Shown one piece after another: positions 51,174 to 58,701 of a stretch of 64,000 nt of DNA (its first letter is position 1; the number at the start of each line of letters is the position of its first letter). Origin of the DNA: Runella limosa DSM 17973 (GTDB taxonomy: Bacteria; Bacteroidota; Bacteroidia; Cytophagales; Spirosomataceae). Below the pieces are notes generated by a model. The model was not told where the DNA came from. It saw only the letters and a program-made list of their open reading frames with translations, and ran no database searches. A program made the position numbers and the translations under genes. The DNA lies in assembly GCF_000482465.1 (NCBI RefSeq), contig NZ_KI519428.1, positions 146,167 through 210,166 of the forward strand, in the 5' to 3' direction.

Positions 51174-52046
51174 TCAATTTTTCCGAAACTCACTAGGAGA
51201 AACTCCGGTTATTTTTTTGAAAAGCCGTGTAAAATACGCGGGGTCTTTGAAATTTAGAAAATAAGAAACCTCCGAAATCGAGTAATTCGTATTAAGGAGG
51301 TATTTTTTTGCTTCATTAATCAGATGTTCATGGACAATCTGTAAAGCTGATTTTTGGACAATCGCCTGACAAATACGATTCAAGTGGACAGGCGTAATAT
51401 TCAACTCTTCGGCATATTCATGAATAGACTTTGATTCTTGCAACGACTTCCGAATGCTTTTTTGAAAAAGCTGAAAATAACGTAATGTCCGATTGTCGGA
51501 CGAAGTAGAAGCGCTGCTTAGTCGAAGAGAAAAACGGTAAAGGTGCGTAAAAAAGAGTTGAAACAACGACTGTAAAACTACCTGTTTTTCGACAAAATCT
51601 TCGTATAATTCTTTTACAATGAGGTTTTTAAATCCCATGAGTCGCTCAAATGTTTCAAAATCTTCATCAAATGAAAGTACTCGTAAATGATTGATTTCTA
51701 GTAATGTTTTGGGGGAGTTTTTTAATAATCCCTCCAAAAAAGAGTCGGAAAATGTCAGCACTTCACCGTTGATGTTGGGTTGAAACACAAAACCGTGAAG
51801 ACTATGCGCGGGGATGGTTGCCATGCAAGGCCCCGTAAGCGCCCATTCTTTTTGTTCAGAAACAAGCAAACCTTCCCCACTTTTAATCAAAAATACCTGA
51901 AACAAATCCGTATGCAAGTGTTCTTTGATTTCCCAATCGTATATTTTACTCCGAGTTTCGAGGGCTTCAAAATGGATAAAGTTGGGTAAAAGAGAATGAG
52001 GGTTGTCGCCGTAAAGCCCTTTAAAATGGACTAATGCCTTTTGCAT
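51174..52046 (-). CDS. AraC family transcriptional regulator
   Basis: A 290-aa regulator with an N-terminal cupin-like effector domain (about 20-110; LHTDLFQVFLIKSGEGLLVSE) and a C-terminal pair of AraC helix-turn-helix motifs (about 195-288; SIHEYAEELNITPVHLNRICQAI and YSISEVSYFLNFKDPAYFTRLFKK). Size and layout fit PobR/PcaQ-like activators of aromatic catabolism in Bacteroidota. It is transcribed away from the pca operon; the gene 52079-52882 lies between. The palindromes at 52900-52937 and the direct repeats at 48618-48649 are candidate sites (inference). Confidence 0.9.
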   Translation of the reverse strand: MQKALVHFKGLYGDNPHSLLPNFIHFEALETRSKIYDWEIKEHLHTDLFQVFLIKSGEGLLVSEQKEWALTGPCMATIPAHSLHGFVFQPNINGEVLTFSDSFLEGLLKNSPKTLLEINHLRVLSFDEDFETFERLMGFKNLIVKELYEDFVEKQVVLQSLFQLFFTHLYRFSLRLSSASTSSDNRTLRYFQLFQKSIRKSLQESKSIHEYAEELNITPVHLNRICQAIVQKSALQIVHEHLINEAKKYLLNTNYSISEVSYFLNFKDPAYFTRLFKKITGVSPSEFRKN

Positions 52047-52078
52047 AATGAATGTTTGAAAATTACAAGCTTAAAAAG

Positions 52079-52882
52079 TTAAGGTTTTGCGTATTTTTTT
52101 CGACGATTCTCGTCAAAAATGACAACAAAATAATAGCCAATCGGGTAGGGAACTCCCCGTTTATAATAACAACTCCAAGACGGAATGGACGTTAAAACGC
52201 GCAGTGCTTCATTGTCGAAGATAGCCTGTTGAGATTTTTTTAACAGGAGGACGCTGTCAGGAAACGGGCGAGAGCCGCTGAGAATTTCGGCAAAAACCTT
52301 GACGGGTTGTGGTAAATCGGGCAATAACTGCCAATTGATGTGGCTGTAAACATAATTCAGTAGGCTATCATTCTTTTCTGCATACACCGAAAGCTGGGTT
52401 TTGGAGTTGTCAAACTCTTGAAAATGAGCGATTATGCCCTTTTTTAACGTCAATTCTATTTCCTTCTCATGGATAGCGATGTACGATTGAGTGTAATACA
52501 GTAATTTGCCTTGAGGTACTAACAAAGGAGCTGAGAGCCAGGTTGCTGGGAGTTTTTCACGAATGAGTTGGTTAGGAAATAGAGCGTTTAAATCAGCTTT
52601 GGTTTTATTGCTAGGATAATCACAGGTGTAGATGTTGACGAGAAAGAGCGTATCATGTTGTATTTCCCATTCAGCAATGTATCCTCGCCAGCAGCTCGTG
52701 TTAAAAGGGGCTTGTGGTGTTCCAAAAAGGGTTTTAGAGTGTTGTTTAAAAGTCGGATGAGAGCTTAACGGATGAGTGTACAAAGGTAAAGTATCTCCTT
52801 GCCAAATTAAGCGGTCGGGGGCTTGTCCTGTTGCCAACGCCCATATAGGTGAGAGTAAAAAGAGAAGGTAGAGCAGACGCAT
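52079..52882 (-). CDS. Hypothetical secreted protein
   Basis: A 267-aa protein with signal peptide (about 1-18, LLYLLFLLSPIWALATG). No known family is recognised. It has many tyrosine- and tryptophan-rich stretches (SCWRGYIAEWEIQHDTLFLVNIY, about 63) and a C-terminal SCYYKRGVPYPIGYYFVVIFDE. Homologues of this pattern occur widely as hypothetical proteins in Bacteroidota. It precedes the AraC gene on the same strand by 32 nt and may form a two-gene unit with it. Divergent from pcaH with operator-like palindromes between them. Confidence 0.65.
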   Translation of the reverse strand: MRLLYLLFLLSPIWALATGQAPDRLIWQGDTLPLYTHPLSSHPTFKQHSKTLFGTPQAPFNTSCWRGYIAEWEIQHDTLFLVNIYTCDYPSNKTKADLNALFPNQLIREKLPATWLSAPLLVPQGKLLYYTQSYIAIHEKEIELTLKKGIIAHFQEFDNSKTQLSVYAEKNDSLLNYVYSHINWQLLPDLPQPVKVFAEILSGSRPFPDSVLLLKKSQQAIFDNEALRVLTSIPSWSCYYKRGVPYPIGYYFVVIFDENRRKKYAKP

Positions 52883-52899
52883 GTAAAGAATGGAATGTA

Positions 52900-52937
52900 T
52901 TGTACAAATTTAACCAAAAAATGTTTGTTTTGTACAA
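52900..52937. promoter_or_regulatory. Two TTGTACAA palindromes 30 bp apart
   Basis: Perfect 8-bp palindromes TTGTACAA at 52900-52907 and 52930-52937, 30 bp start to start, lie in the divergent region between the hypothetical gene and pcaH. They lie about 45-80 bp upstream of the pcaH -7 box, where an activator would bind. The extended sites share TT...A after the palindrome. Candidate operators of the pca operon (inference). Confidence 0.5.
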
Positions 52938-52979
52938 GTTATATTTTGATTTATCCAAGATAATCTTTCACCTTCCCGC

Positions 52980-52987
52980 TACTTTTG
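52980..52987 (+). promoter_or_regulatory. Promoter -7 box (TAnnTTTG) of the pca operon
   Basis: TACTTTTG is an exact -7 match, 43 nt before the pcaH start at 53030. The longer open frame that begins at 52985 would start inside this box, which supports ATG 53030 as the true start. Confidence 0.6.
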
Positions 52988-53029
52988 TTGTGTCCTTTAA
53001 GCAGATATTTTTCCCAACCGTTGCACAAC

Positions 53030-53734
53030 ATGAGCAATATTATTTATAACCGATTTGATGAAGAGGTACATCCGCCTCGTTTGTCGCCTGATTACAAATC
53101 GACGGTTCTGAGAGCGCCTACAAAGCCTTTGGTGGTGATTAAACAATCGTTGAACGAGTTGACGGGGCCTCTTTTTGGAGATTTTAACTTAGGCTCTTTG
53201 GACCATGATTTGACCAAAAATTCCGTAAAAAATGGCGAGCCATTAGGAGAACGTATCGTAGTTCACGGTCGGGTTATAAATGAAAATGGACAGCCGATTC
53301 CGCATACACTCATCGAAATTTGGCAAGCCAACGCGGCGGGAAGATACGTGCATAAAGTTGACCAACACGATGCGCCACTTGATCCCAATTTTCTAGGTGC
53401 GGGTCGTTGTATGACGGATGAAAACGGGAATTATAAATTTTATACGATTAAACCAGGGGCATATCCGTGGGGAAACCACTACAACGCTTGGCGGCCTAAC
53501 CACATTCATTTTTCGTTGTTTGGGGCAAATATTACCAATCGTTTGGTGACTCAAATGTATTTTCCAGGAGACCCGCTACTTCAATATGATCCCATCTTTT
53601 TGGGTGTGCCGCCCAAGGGTCGGGAGTTGCTTATTTCTCAATTTGATTTGAGCATTACGGAACCACATTTTGCCTTGGGGTATCGTTTTGATTTTGTGTT
53701 AAGAGGTCACAATCAAAACGTCCAAGCCCCCTAA
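53030..53734 (+). CDS. pcaH: Protocatechuate 3,4-dioxygenase, beta subunit
   Basis: A 234-aa subunit that carries the iron centre for intradiol cleavage of protocatechuate to beta-carboxy-cis,cis-muconate. The family core LIEIWQANAAGRYVH (about 100-114) and the iron-ligand stretch PGAYPWGNHYNAWRPNHIHFS (about 144-164, two Tyr and two His ligands) are complete. Start 53030 is preferred over 52985 because of the promoter box. The last codons and the stop (QAP-TAA) come from a repetitive palindromic element, copy 1. It is the first gene of the pathway operon, 58 nt before pcaG. Confidence 0.95.
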   Translation: MSNIIYNRFDEEVHPPRLSPDYKSTVLRAPTKPLVVIKQSLNELTGPLFGDFNLGSLDHDLTKNSVKNGEPLGERIVVHGRVINENGQPIPHTLIEIWQANAAGRYVHKVDQHDAPLDPNFLGAGRCMTDENGNYKFYTIKPGAYPWGNHYNAWRPNHIHFSLFGANITNRLVTQMYFPGDPLLQYDPIFLGVPPKGRELLISQFDLSITEPHFALGYRFDFVLRGHNQNVQAP

Positions 53735-53764
53735 CCCGCGCGGCGTACCGTCCCAATGGGGGAA
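53724..53764. repeat. Palindromic element copy 1 (reverse, 41 nt)
   Basis: Starts AAGCCCCCTAACCC, has a GC-rich middle (CGCGGCGTACC) and ends GTCCCAATGGGGGAA. It covers the last codons and TAA stop of pcaH and runs into the gap. Same family as the five other copies in this operon, here in reverse orientation and read in a frame that gives the stop. Confidence 0.85.
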
Positions 53765-53792
53765 CTATGATTAATCTATAAAAGAAACTTCA

Positions 53793-54362
53793 ATGCTTGA
53801 AAATACATCAAATGAATCCCCCCATCGGGGGTTAGGGGGCTATCAAACGCCCTCTCAAACGGTTGGCCCTTATTTTGCCTACGGCCTTTCGTCCGAGCAA
53901 TATTTATACGATTTTAAGCAGTTGGCAGGGAACCAAATGGTAAATCCTATCGACGAAAAAGAAGCAATTACCATCACTGGAAAAGTGTTTGATGGTGAGG
54001 GAGTTGTGATTCCAGATGCGATGATTGAAGTGTGGCACAATGACGGAGAAAAACAGTTGTTTGGCCGTTTTGGTACAGGAACCGACGCCCAAAATCGTTT
54101 TATTTTTCATACCGTAAAACCTACTTCGGTCAATGGACAAGCGCCGTATTTAAGCATCATCGTATTTATGCGAGGACAACTGATCCACTCTTACACTCGT
54201 TTGTACTTTGCCGATGAGGCAGAATTAAATTCTAAAGATGAGGTGCTCAACGTCGTTCCCGAACAACGCCGCTCTACGTTGATAGCGGCTAAAACTGCCA
54301 ACGGTTACCATTTTGACATTTGGATGCAAGGCGAAAACGAGACCGTATTTTTTGATATTTAG
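53793..54362 (+). CDS. pcaG: Protocatechuate 3,4-dioxygenase, alpha subunit
   Basis: The 189-aa alpha subunit that pairs with PcaH. The family start QTPSQTVGPYFAYGL appears only at about residue 18. The preceding NESPHRGLGGY is encoded by palindromic element copy 2, so the N-terminus is extended by roughly 16 residues compared with usual PcaG proteins. Core parts are GEGVVIPDAMIEVWHND (about 69-85) and FHTVKPTSVNGQAPYLSIIVFMRG (about 108). It has fewer iron ligands than PcaH, as expected for the alpha subunit. The next gene starts 18 nt downstream. Confidence 0.94.
   Translation: MLENTSNESPHRGLGGYQTPSQTVGPYFAYGLSSEQYLYDFKQLAGNQMVNPIDEKEAITITGKVFDGEGVVIPDAMIEVWHNDGEKQLFGRFGTGTDAQNRFIFHTVKPTSVNGQAPYLSIIVFMRGQLIHSYTRLYFADEAELNSKDEVLNVVPEQRRSTLIAAKTANGYHFDIWMQGENETVFFDI
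53816..53841. repeat. Palindromic element copy 2 (forward, 26 nt), translated in pcaG
   Basis: ATCCCCCCATCGGGGGTTA followed by GGGGGCT, read in frame as SPHRGLGG near the start of PcaG. Same family and frame as copies 3 and 5. Confidence 0.85.
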
Positions 54363-54380
54363 CTCTTTGGTATTGAAAGT

Positions 54381-55688
54381 ATGTCTCTATATTCCGAAAC
54401 ATTTTACTCGACCGAAGTCAATGGGTTGTTTTCTGACAGAAACACCATTGCAGAGATGCTGCGTTTTGAAGCGGCTTTGGCTCAAGCTCAAGCTAAAAAT
54501 GGGATTGTTTCGGAAACTTCCGCCACCATTATTGCCCAATGTTGCGACGCGCATTTGATTGACCTAGAAAAGCTAAAAACTGAGATTAAATTAGGGGGAA
54601 ATGCGGCCATTCCGTTGGTAAAACAACTCACGCGTATTGTTAAAAACAACGACGTTGAAGCCTCAAAAATGGTGCATTTGGGTGCCACCAGTCAGGATGT
54701 TGTCGATACGGCAATGGTGCTTCAAATCAAAGCGTTTTTGGCGTGGTTGGAGTCAAAACTCAATCAATTACGTCAGTTGTTGGTAGCTTTAACTCAAAAA
54801 CACCGTTCGACCTTGATGATTGGTCGGACTTTACTTCAGCAAGCCCGACCCATTACGTTTGGATTAAAAACGGCAGGGTGGTTGGAGGGAATTGTACGCT
54901 CACAAAACCGCCTTTCTGAGACTCAGCCTCGTTTGTTGAAGCTACAATTAAGTGGAGCCGTGGGTAGCGGAAATGCGTCTATTAACCAAGCAGTTCACCA
55001 GACAATGGCCCAGGAGTTAGGTTTAACGCCTAGTTTTTCGTGGCAAACCCAACGTGACGGTTTCGCTGAGTGGGCAAGCGTCCTCGGAATTTTGGTGGGA
55101 AGTCTTGGGAAAATTGCAAAGGACGTTTCTCTCCTCATGCAAACCGAAGTAGGGGAAGTCTATGAAGGGGTAGGAGAGGGGAAAGGAGGCTCAAGCACGA
55201 TGCCCCATAAACGTAATCCAGTAACGTGCGCTGCCTTACTAGCCAATGCCACCCGAACCCCGCACTTAGTGGCAACGATTCTCTCGGCTATGCCCCAAGA
55301 ACACGAGCGCTCGGCGGGATTATGGCATTCTGAATGGGAAGTTTTGGTAGAATTGATGACCTTAACGGCAGGTTCGGTCGAACGTGCTTTGGAGTTGGTG
55401 AGTGGTTTGGAAGTGGATGAAAAGCGAATGTTGGCCAATTTAGAAGTGACAAAAGGACTGATTTATGCCGAAAATGTGTCTTTGGCGTTGGCGCCTAAGA
55501 TGGGCAAAATGCAGGCACACGAATTGGTGGAAAAGGCGTGCAAAACGGCTATTCATCAGCAGAAACATTTAAAAGAAATCCTGCTTGAACTTCAATTGGA
55601 TTTGCTTGATTTAGAGGAACTTTTTAAGCCAGAAAATTCAATTGGATTGAGCTTGGAATTAATTGACGAAGTACTTCGACAAGTGTAA
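54381..55688 (+). CDS. pcaB: 3-carboxy-cis,cis-muconate cycloisomerase
   Basis: A 435-aa member of the fumarase/aspartase superfamily. It converts beta-carboxymuconate to 4-carboxymuconolactone. The superfamily signature GSSTMPHKRNP is at about 270-280, and the catalytic regions MVHLGATSQDVVDTAMV (about 94-110) and GRTLLQQARPITFGLKTAGW (about 149-168) are present. Its length is typical. It lies between pcaG (18 nt upstream) and the pcaDC fusion. The gap after it (55689-55791) holds an ACACAGAT/ATCTGTG repeat. Confidence 0.94.
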   Translation: MSLYSETFYSTEVNGLFSDRNTIAEMLRFEAALAQAQAKNGIVSETSATIIAQCCDAHLIDLEKLKTEIKLGGNAAIPLVKQLTRIVKNNDVEASKMVHLGATSQDVVDTAMVLQIKAFLAWLESKLNQLRQLLVALTQKHRSTLMIGRTLLQQARPITFGLKTAGWLEGIVRSQNRLSETQPRLLKLQLSGAVGSGNASINQAVHQTMAQELGLTPSFSWQTQRDGFAEWASVLGILVGSLGKIAKDVSLLMQTEVGEVYEGVGEGKGGSSTMPHKRNPVTCAALLANATRTPHLVATILSAMPQEHERSAGLWHSEWEVLVELMTLTAGSVERALELVSGLEVDEKRMLANLEVTKGLIYAENVSLALAPKMGKMQAHELVEKACKTAIHQQKHLKEILLELQLDLLDLEELFKPENSIGLSLELIDEVLRQV

Positions 55689-55695
55689 TTGTTGC

Positions 55696-55764
55696 ACACA
55701 GATAAACGCGGATTAAATCCACACAGAAGGACACGGAAAAAATCTGTGGGTATTTCATCTGTGG
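55696..55764. repeat. ACACAGAT/ATCTGTGG repeat
   Basis: ACACAGAT at 55696-55703 faces ATCTGTGG at 55742-55749 and 55757-55764. The layout resembles 45101-45144, so it is probably a copy of one dispersed intergenic repeat, inserted within the operon between pcaB and pcaDC. Confidence 0.5.
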
Positions 55765-55791
55765 AAATTTGTGAGAAAAAACAACCCATGT

Positions 55792-56982
55792 ATGAAAATG
55801 AATACTAACTACCAACTACAAGGTACACCCAATAGCCCTGTTTTGATATTTTCAAACTCGCTAGGGTCAGAAATGATGATGTGGGACGAGCTCGTGCCGT
55901 ATTTGCTGCCTTATTTTAGGGTGTTACGCTACCATACCAGCCCCCCAGACACGCATGATGAAGCTACTTCCTGTACCATTGATGAGTTAGGGGAACAAGT
56001 CATTCAATTGATGGATGAGTTGAACATTGAAACAGCCTATTACTGTGGACTTTCGATGGGCGGTTTGATTGGCCAATGGTTGGGAATACATCATCCACAA
56101 CGTTTCAAAAAAATAGTTTTGAGCAATACAGGAGCTAAAATTGGAAACGATGAACGATGGAATAGTCGAATTGATACCATCTCCAAAAATGGAATGCAGG
56201 CTATCGTCGACGATACGATGGAGCGGTGGTTTACGGAATCCTTTCGTCAAACCAATCCAGCACGAGTCGCTAAAACCAAAGCGATGTTTTTACGGAGCAA
56301 CATCAAAAGCTACTCGAAGTGTTGTGAAGCAATTCGTGATGCCGATTTTAGAGAAAAACTCCACCAATTATCGGTAGAAACCTTGATCATTACGGGTGAC
56401 GAAGACCCTGTGACAAACGTAGAACAAGCGCAGTTTCTGGTCAATCACATTCCCAACGCCACGCTCCACATCCTCCATGCGCGCCATTTAGCCAGTACCG
56501 AATTACCCAAAGAATATGCTGAAACATTGATTTCTTTTTTTACCAGTAACACTAATTTTTCCCCATTGGGGGCTAGGGGGCTTCACGTTCGTCGAACGGT
56601 GCTTGGCGATGAACACGTAGATCGTGCAACGGCCAAAATCAATGAGTTTAATGTTGATTTTCAAGATTTCATTACCCGATATGCATGGGGAGAAATTTGG
56701 ACACGCCCCGATTTGTCGAAGCATAATCGGAGCTTGATTACGATGGCGATGTTGATAGCCCTCAATCGCAAAGCAGAATTTAAAATGCACGTCAAAGCGG
56801 CTTTGAATAATGGCGTTTCAGTGGCCGAAATCAAAGAGGTCATTATGCACTCCGCCTTGTATTGTGGTTTACCCGCTGCCAATGAGGCATTTCACACGGC
56901 AGAGGAGGTGTTAAATAGCCCCCTAACCCTGCGAGGGTCCGACCGCGTGGCGGACCGTCCCAATAGGGGAAAGGTAGAGTGA
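55792..56982 (+). CDS. pcaDC: Fused 3-oxoadipate enol-lactonase / 4-carboxymuconolactone decarboxylase
   Basis: A 396-aa fusion. Residues 1-250 are an alpha/beta-hydrolase (PcaD) with nucleophile elbow CGLSMGG at about 85-91 and catalytic histidine in HARHLASTE (about 230). Residues from about 262 are a carboxymuconolactone decarboxylase (PcaC) domain (EFNVDFQDFITRYAWGEIWTR; HSALYCGLPAANEA near the end). The linker FSPLGARGL between them is encoded by palindromic element copy 3, and the C-terminal NSPLTLRGSDRVADRPNRG by copy 4. Start ATG 55792 (or 55798) rather than GTG 55771. Such PcaD-PcaC fusions (PcaL) are known in other bacteria. Confidence 0.93.
   Translation: MKMNTNYQLQGTPNSPVLIFSNSLGSEMMMWDELVPYLLPYFRVLRYHTSPPDTHDEATSCTIDELGEQVIQLMDELNIETAYYCGLSMGGLIGQWLGIHHPQRFKKIVLSNTGAKIGNDERWNSRIDTISKNGMQAIVDDTMERWFTESFRQTNPARVAKTKAMFLRSNIKSYSKCCEAIRDADFREKLHQLSVETLIITGDEDPVTNVEQAQFLVNHIPNATLHILHARHLASTELPKEYAETLISFFTSNTNFSPLGARGLHVRRTVLGDEHVDRATAKINEFNVDFQDFITRYAWGEIWTRPDLSKHNRSLITMAMLIALNRKAEFKMHVKAALNNGVSVAEIKEVIMHSALYCGLPAANEAFHTAEEVLNSPLTLRGSDRVADRPNRGKVE
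56559..56583. repeat. Palindromic element copy 3 (forward, 25 nt), linker of pcaDC
   Basis: TTCCCCATTGGGGGCTAG then GGGGCTT, read in frame as FSPLGARGL exactly between the PcaD and PcaC domains. Same frame as copies 2 and 5. Confidence 0.88.
56917..56971. repeat. Palindromic element copy 4 (reverse, 55 nt), C-terminus of pcaDC
   Basis: Begins AGCCCCCTAACCC, has an inner palindrome GGTCCG...CGGACC and ends GTCCCAATAGGGGAA. It is translated as the last 20 or so residues of PcaDC. Long form, as in copy 6. Confidence 0.88.
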
Positions 56983-57026
56983 GTATTAAACTTTACCATT
57001 TTAATATACTTGTTTGAATCAAAATT

Positions 57027-58310
57027 ATGGCAAAGATAAATTCCCCCATTGGGGGCAAGGGGGCTGGGCATATCAAAACCCAAGTGGGTATTATTGGAGC
57101 TGGGCCTGCGGGTCTGACGCTTGCTCATTGGCTCCGTAAACATGGCATAGAGTCGATTATTCTCGAAAACCGTAGCCGTGAGTATGTACAAGCCCGAGTA
57201 AGAGCAGGGTTGCTTGAACAAAATACCGTGGATATTTACAAGCACTTGGGCTTGGCCGACCGCCTTGTTCGAGAAGGACAAGAACACCACGGTGTGTATT
57301 TGAATTTTGATGGAAAACGCATTCGTATTCCTTTTGGAGAATTGACACAAGGGCGTAATATCACCATTTACGGCCAACAAGAGGTAGTAAAAGACCTTAC
57401 CGATGCGTGGTTGGTAGGTGGAGGTGAGTTATATTTTGAGGCTTCCGCTACGAAAATTGAAGATTTTGATACAGCATCGCCCAAAATTCACTTTGAGTAC
57501 CAAGGCGAAGCTAGAGTTCTGGAGTGCGATTTTGTGGCGGCTTGCGATGGTTTTCACGGAGTAGGTCGGAAAACGTTACCTAAGGGTTCGTTCAATGAGT
57601 TTTCAATTACGTACCCATTTAGCTGGTTGGGTATTTTGGCACACGTAGCTCCATCTTCGGAAGAACTGATTTACGCCTATCACCAAAATGGCTTTGCCTT
57701 GCACAGCTTACGTTCGGACAAAGTAAGTCGTTTGTATCTCCAAGTCGATAACGACGACCACGTTGACAACTGGTCAGATGATCGTATCTGGGAAGAGTTG
57801 TCAATTCGTCTGGGTACAGAAGGATGGACGTTGAAGTCGGGACCGATATTTGAAAAAAGTATTACCCCGATGCGTAGCTTCTTTACCGATAATATGCAGG
57901 CAGGGCGGTTGTTTTTGGCAGGGGACGCAGCTCATATTGTGCCTCCGACGGGCGGAAAAGGGCTAAACTTAGCCGTTGCCGACGTAAAACATTTGGTGGA
58001 TGGATTTGTGAATTTTTACAAAAACAACTCCATGAAAATGTTGGACGACTATTCGACGATTGCGTTGAAAAGAATATGGAGAGCGCAAGATTTCTCCAAC
58101 TTTATGACGACACTTTTTCACAAGCAAGACGAGCACGGGTCGTTTCAGTACCACCTACAAAAAGCGAAATTTGATTACATCAGTATCTCAAAAGCATACG
58201 CCACAACGATTGCCGAAAACTACGTTGGGCTGCCTTTTGAAGCTAGCCCCCTTGCCCGCGCGGCGTCGCAGTGGCGCACCACCCGTCCCAATGGGGGAAT
58301 TGTTGGATGA
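57027..58310 (+). CDS. pobA: 4-hydroxybenzoate 3-monooxygenase
   Basis: A 427-aa FAD-dependent hydroxylase that makes protocatechuate from 4-hydroxybenzoate. It shows KTQVGIIGAGPAGLTLAHWL (FAD-binding, from about residue 16), SREYVQARVRAGLLEQNTVD (about 50-70), DGFHGVG (about 177) and the second FAD motif FLAGDAAHIVPPTGGKGLNL (about 300). All match PobA closely. The first 15 residues (MAKINSPIGGKGAGHI) and the last 20 (ASPLARAASQWRTTRPNGG) are encoded by palindromic elements 5 and 6; normal PobA begins at KTQV with a methionine. It is 44 nt downstream of pcaDC. Confidence 0.95.
   Translation: MAKINSPIGGKGAGHIKTQVGIIGAGPAGLTLAHWLRKHGIESIILENRSREYVQARVRAGLLEQNTVDIYKHLGLADRLVREGQEHHGVYLNFDGKRIRIPFGELTQGRNITIYGQQEVVKDLTDAWLVGGGELYFEASATKIEDFDTASPKIHFEYQGEARVLECDFVAACDGFHGVGRKTLPKGSFNEFSITYPFSWLGILAHVAPSSEELIYAYHQNGFALHSLRSDKVSRLYLQVDNDDHVDNWSDDRIWEELSIRLGTEGWTLKSGPIFEKSITPMRSFFTDNMQAGRLFLAGDAAHIVPPTGGKGLNLAVADVKHLVDGFVNFYKNNSMKMLDDYSTIALKRIWRAQDFSNFMTTLFHKQDEHGSFQYHLQKAKFDYISISKAYATTIAENYVGLPFEASPLARAASQWRTTRPNGGIVG
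57041..57065. repeat. Palindromic element copy 5 (forward, 25 nt), N-terminus of pobA
   Basis: TTCCCCCATTGGGGGCAAG then GGGGCT, read as SPIGGKGA, just before the KTQVGIIGAG core of PobA. Same frame as copies 2 and 3. No ATG lies between it and the core, so the extension must be translated. Confidence 0.88.
58245..58299. repeat. Palindromic element copy 6 (reverse, 55 nt), C-terminus of pobA
   Basis: Begins AGCCCCCTTGCCC, has a GC-rich middle and ends GTCCCAATGGGGGAA. Translated as SPLARAASQWRTTRPNGG at the end of PobA, in the same frame as copy 4. Confidence 0.88.
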
Positions 58311-58314
58311 TTAA

Positions 58315-58701
58315 TTAATCATTTCTTTCAATGATTCTGTTAATGTCGTTGAGATTTAGTACTTTGATAGTGGCTTGCCCAACGGTGGTTTTAGCGTAAA
58401 TAACGCCGTTGTCGATTTCAAAGTGGTCGTGCCAATTATCTTCTCTGGGATTGAAGAGTCTAATAAAAATTCTATCAGGGAGAAGCATAGTTCCAATATC
58501 GCTACCCTTATTGATATTGCACTGAAAACAAGCATAAGCCAAATTGTCTAAATTGTTTTGGCCTCCATGTTTTATGCTGATGATGTGGTCAATTTGATGG
58601 GCGATGTAAGCAAATAAGTCGGGTTGTAAACAATATTCGCAACGATAGTTAGCCCTTTCTATTACTTGTTTCTTGAGTGAATCAGGAATGTAACGGTTCA
58701 T
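58315..58701 (-). CDS. HNH endonuclease (module copy 2)
   Basis: A 128-aa HNH nuclease: CEYC (about 19-22), QIDHIISIKHGGQNNLDNLAYAC (about 36-58), CNINKG, and the shared C-terminal LFNPREDNWHDHF and ATIKVLNLN. These last two motifs also occur in the HNH protein at 23321-23746. Its ATG overlaps the stop of the small upstream gene as ATGA, so the pair is translationally coupled. It lies on the opposite strand inside the aromatic operon, between pobA and the CoA-transferase gene, ending 4 nt from pobA's stop. Confidence 0.88.
   Translation of the reverse strand: MNRYIPDSLKKQVIERANYRCEYCLQPDLFAYIAHQIDHIISIKHGGQNNLDNLAYACFQCNINKGSDIGTMLLPDRIFIRLFNPREDNWHDHFEIDNGVIYAKTTVGQATIKVLNLNDINRIIERND

Noticed and set aside
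52985-53029. Upstream start for pcaH
   Set aside because: It begins inside the -7 promoter box and adds residues not found in PcaH proteins.
53724-58299. G/C runs as sequencing or assembly artefacts
   Set aside because: The runs share a long consensus with ordered structure, keep reading frames open and occur at six different sites, so they are a real repeat family.
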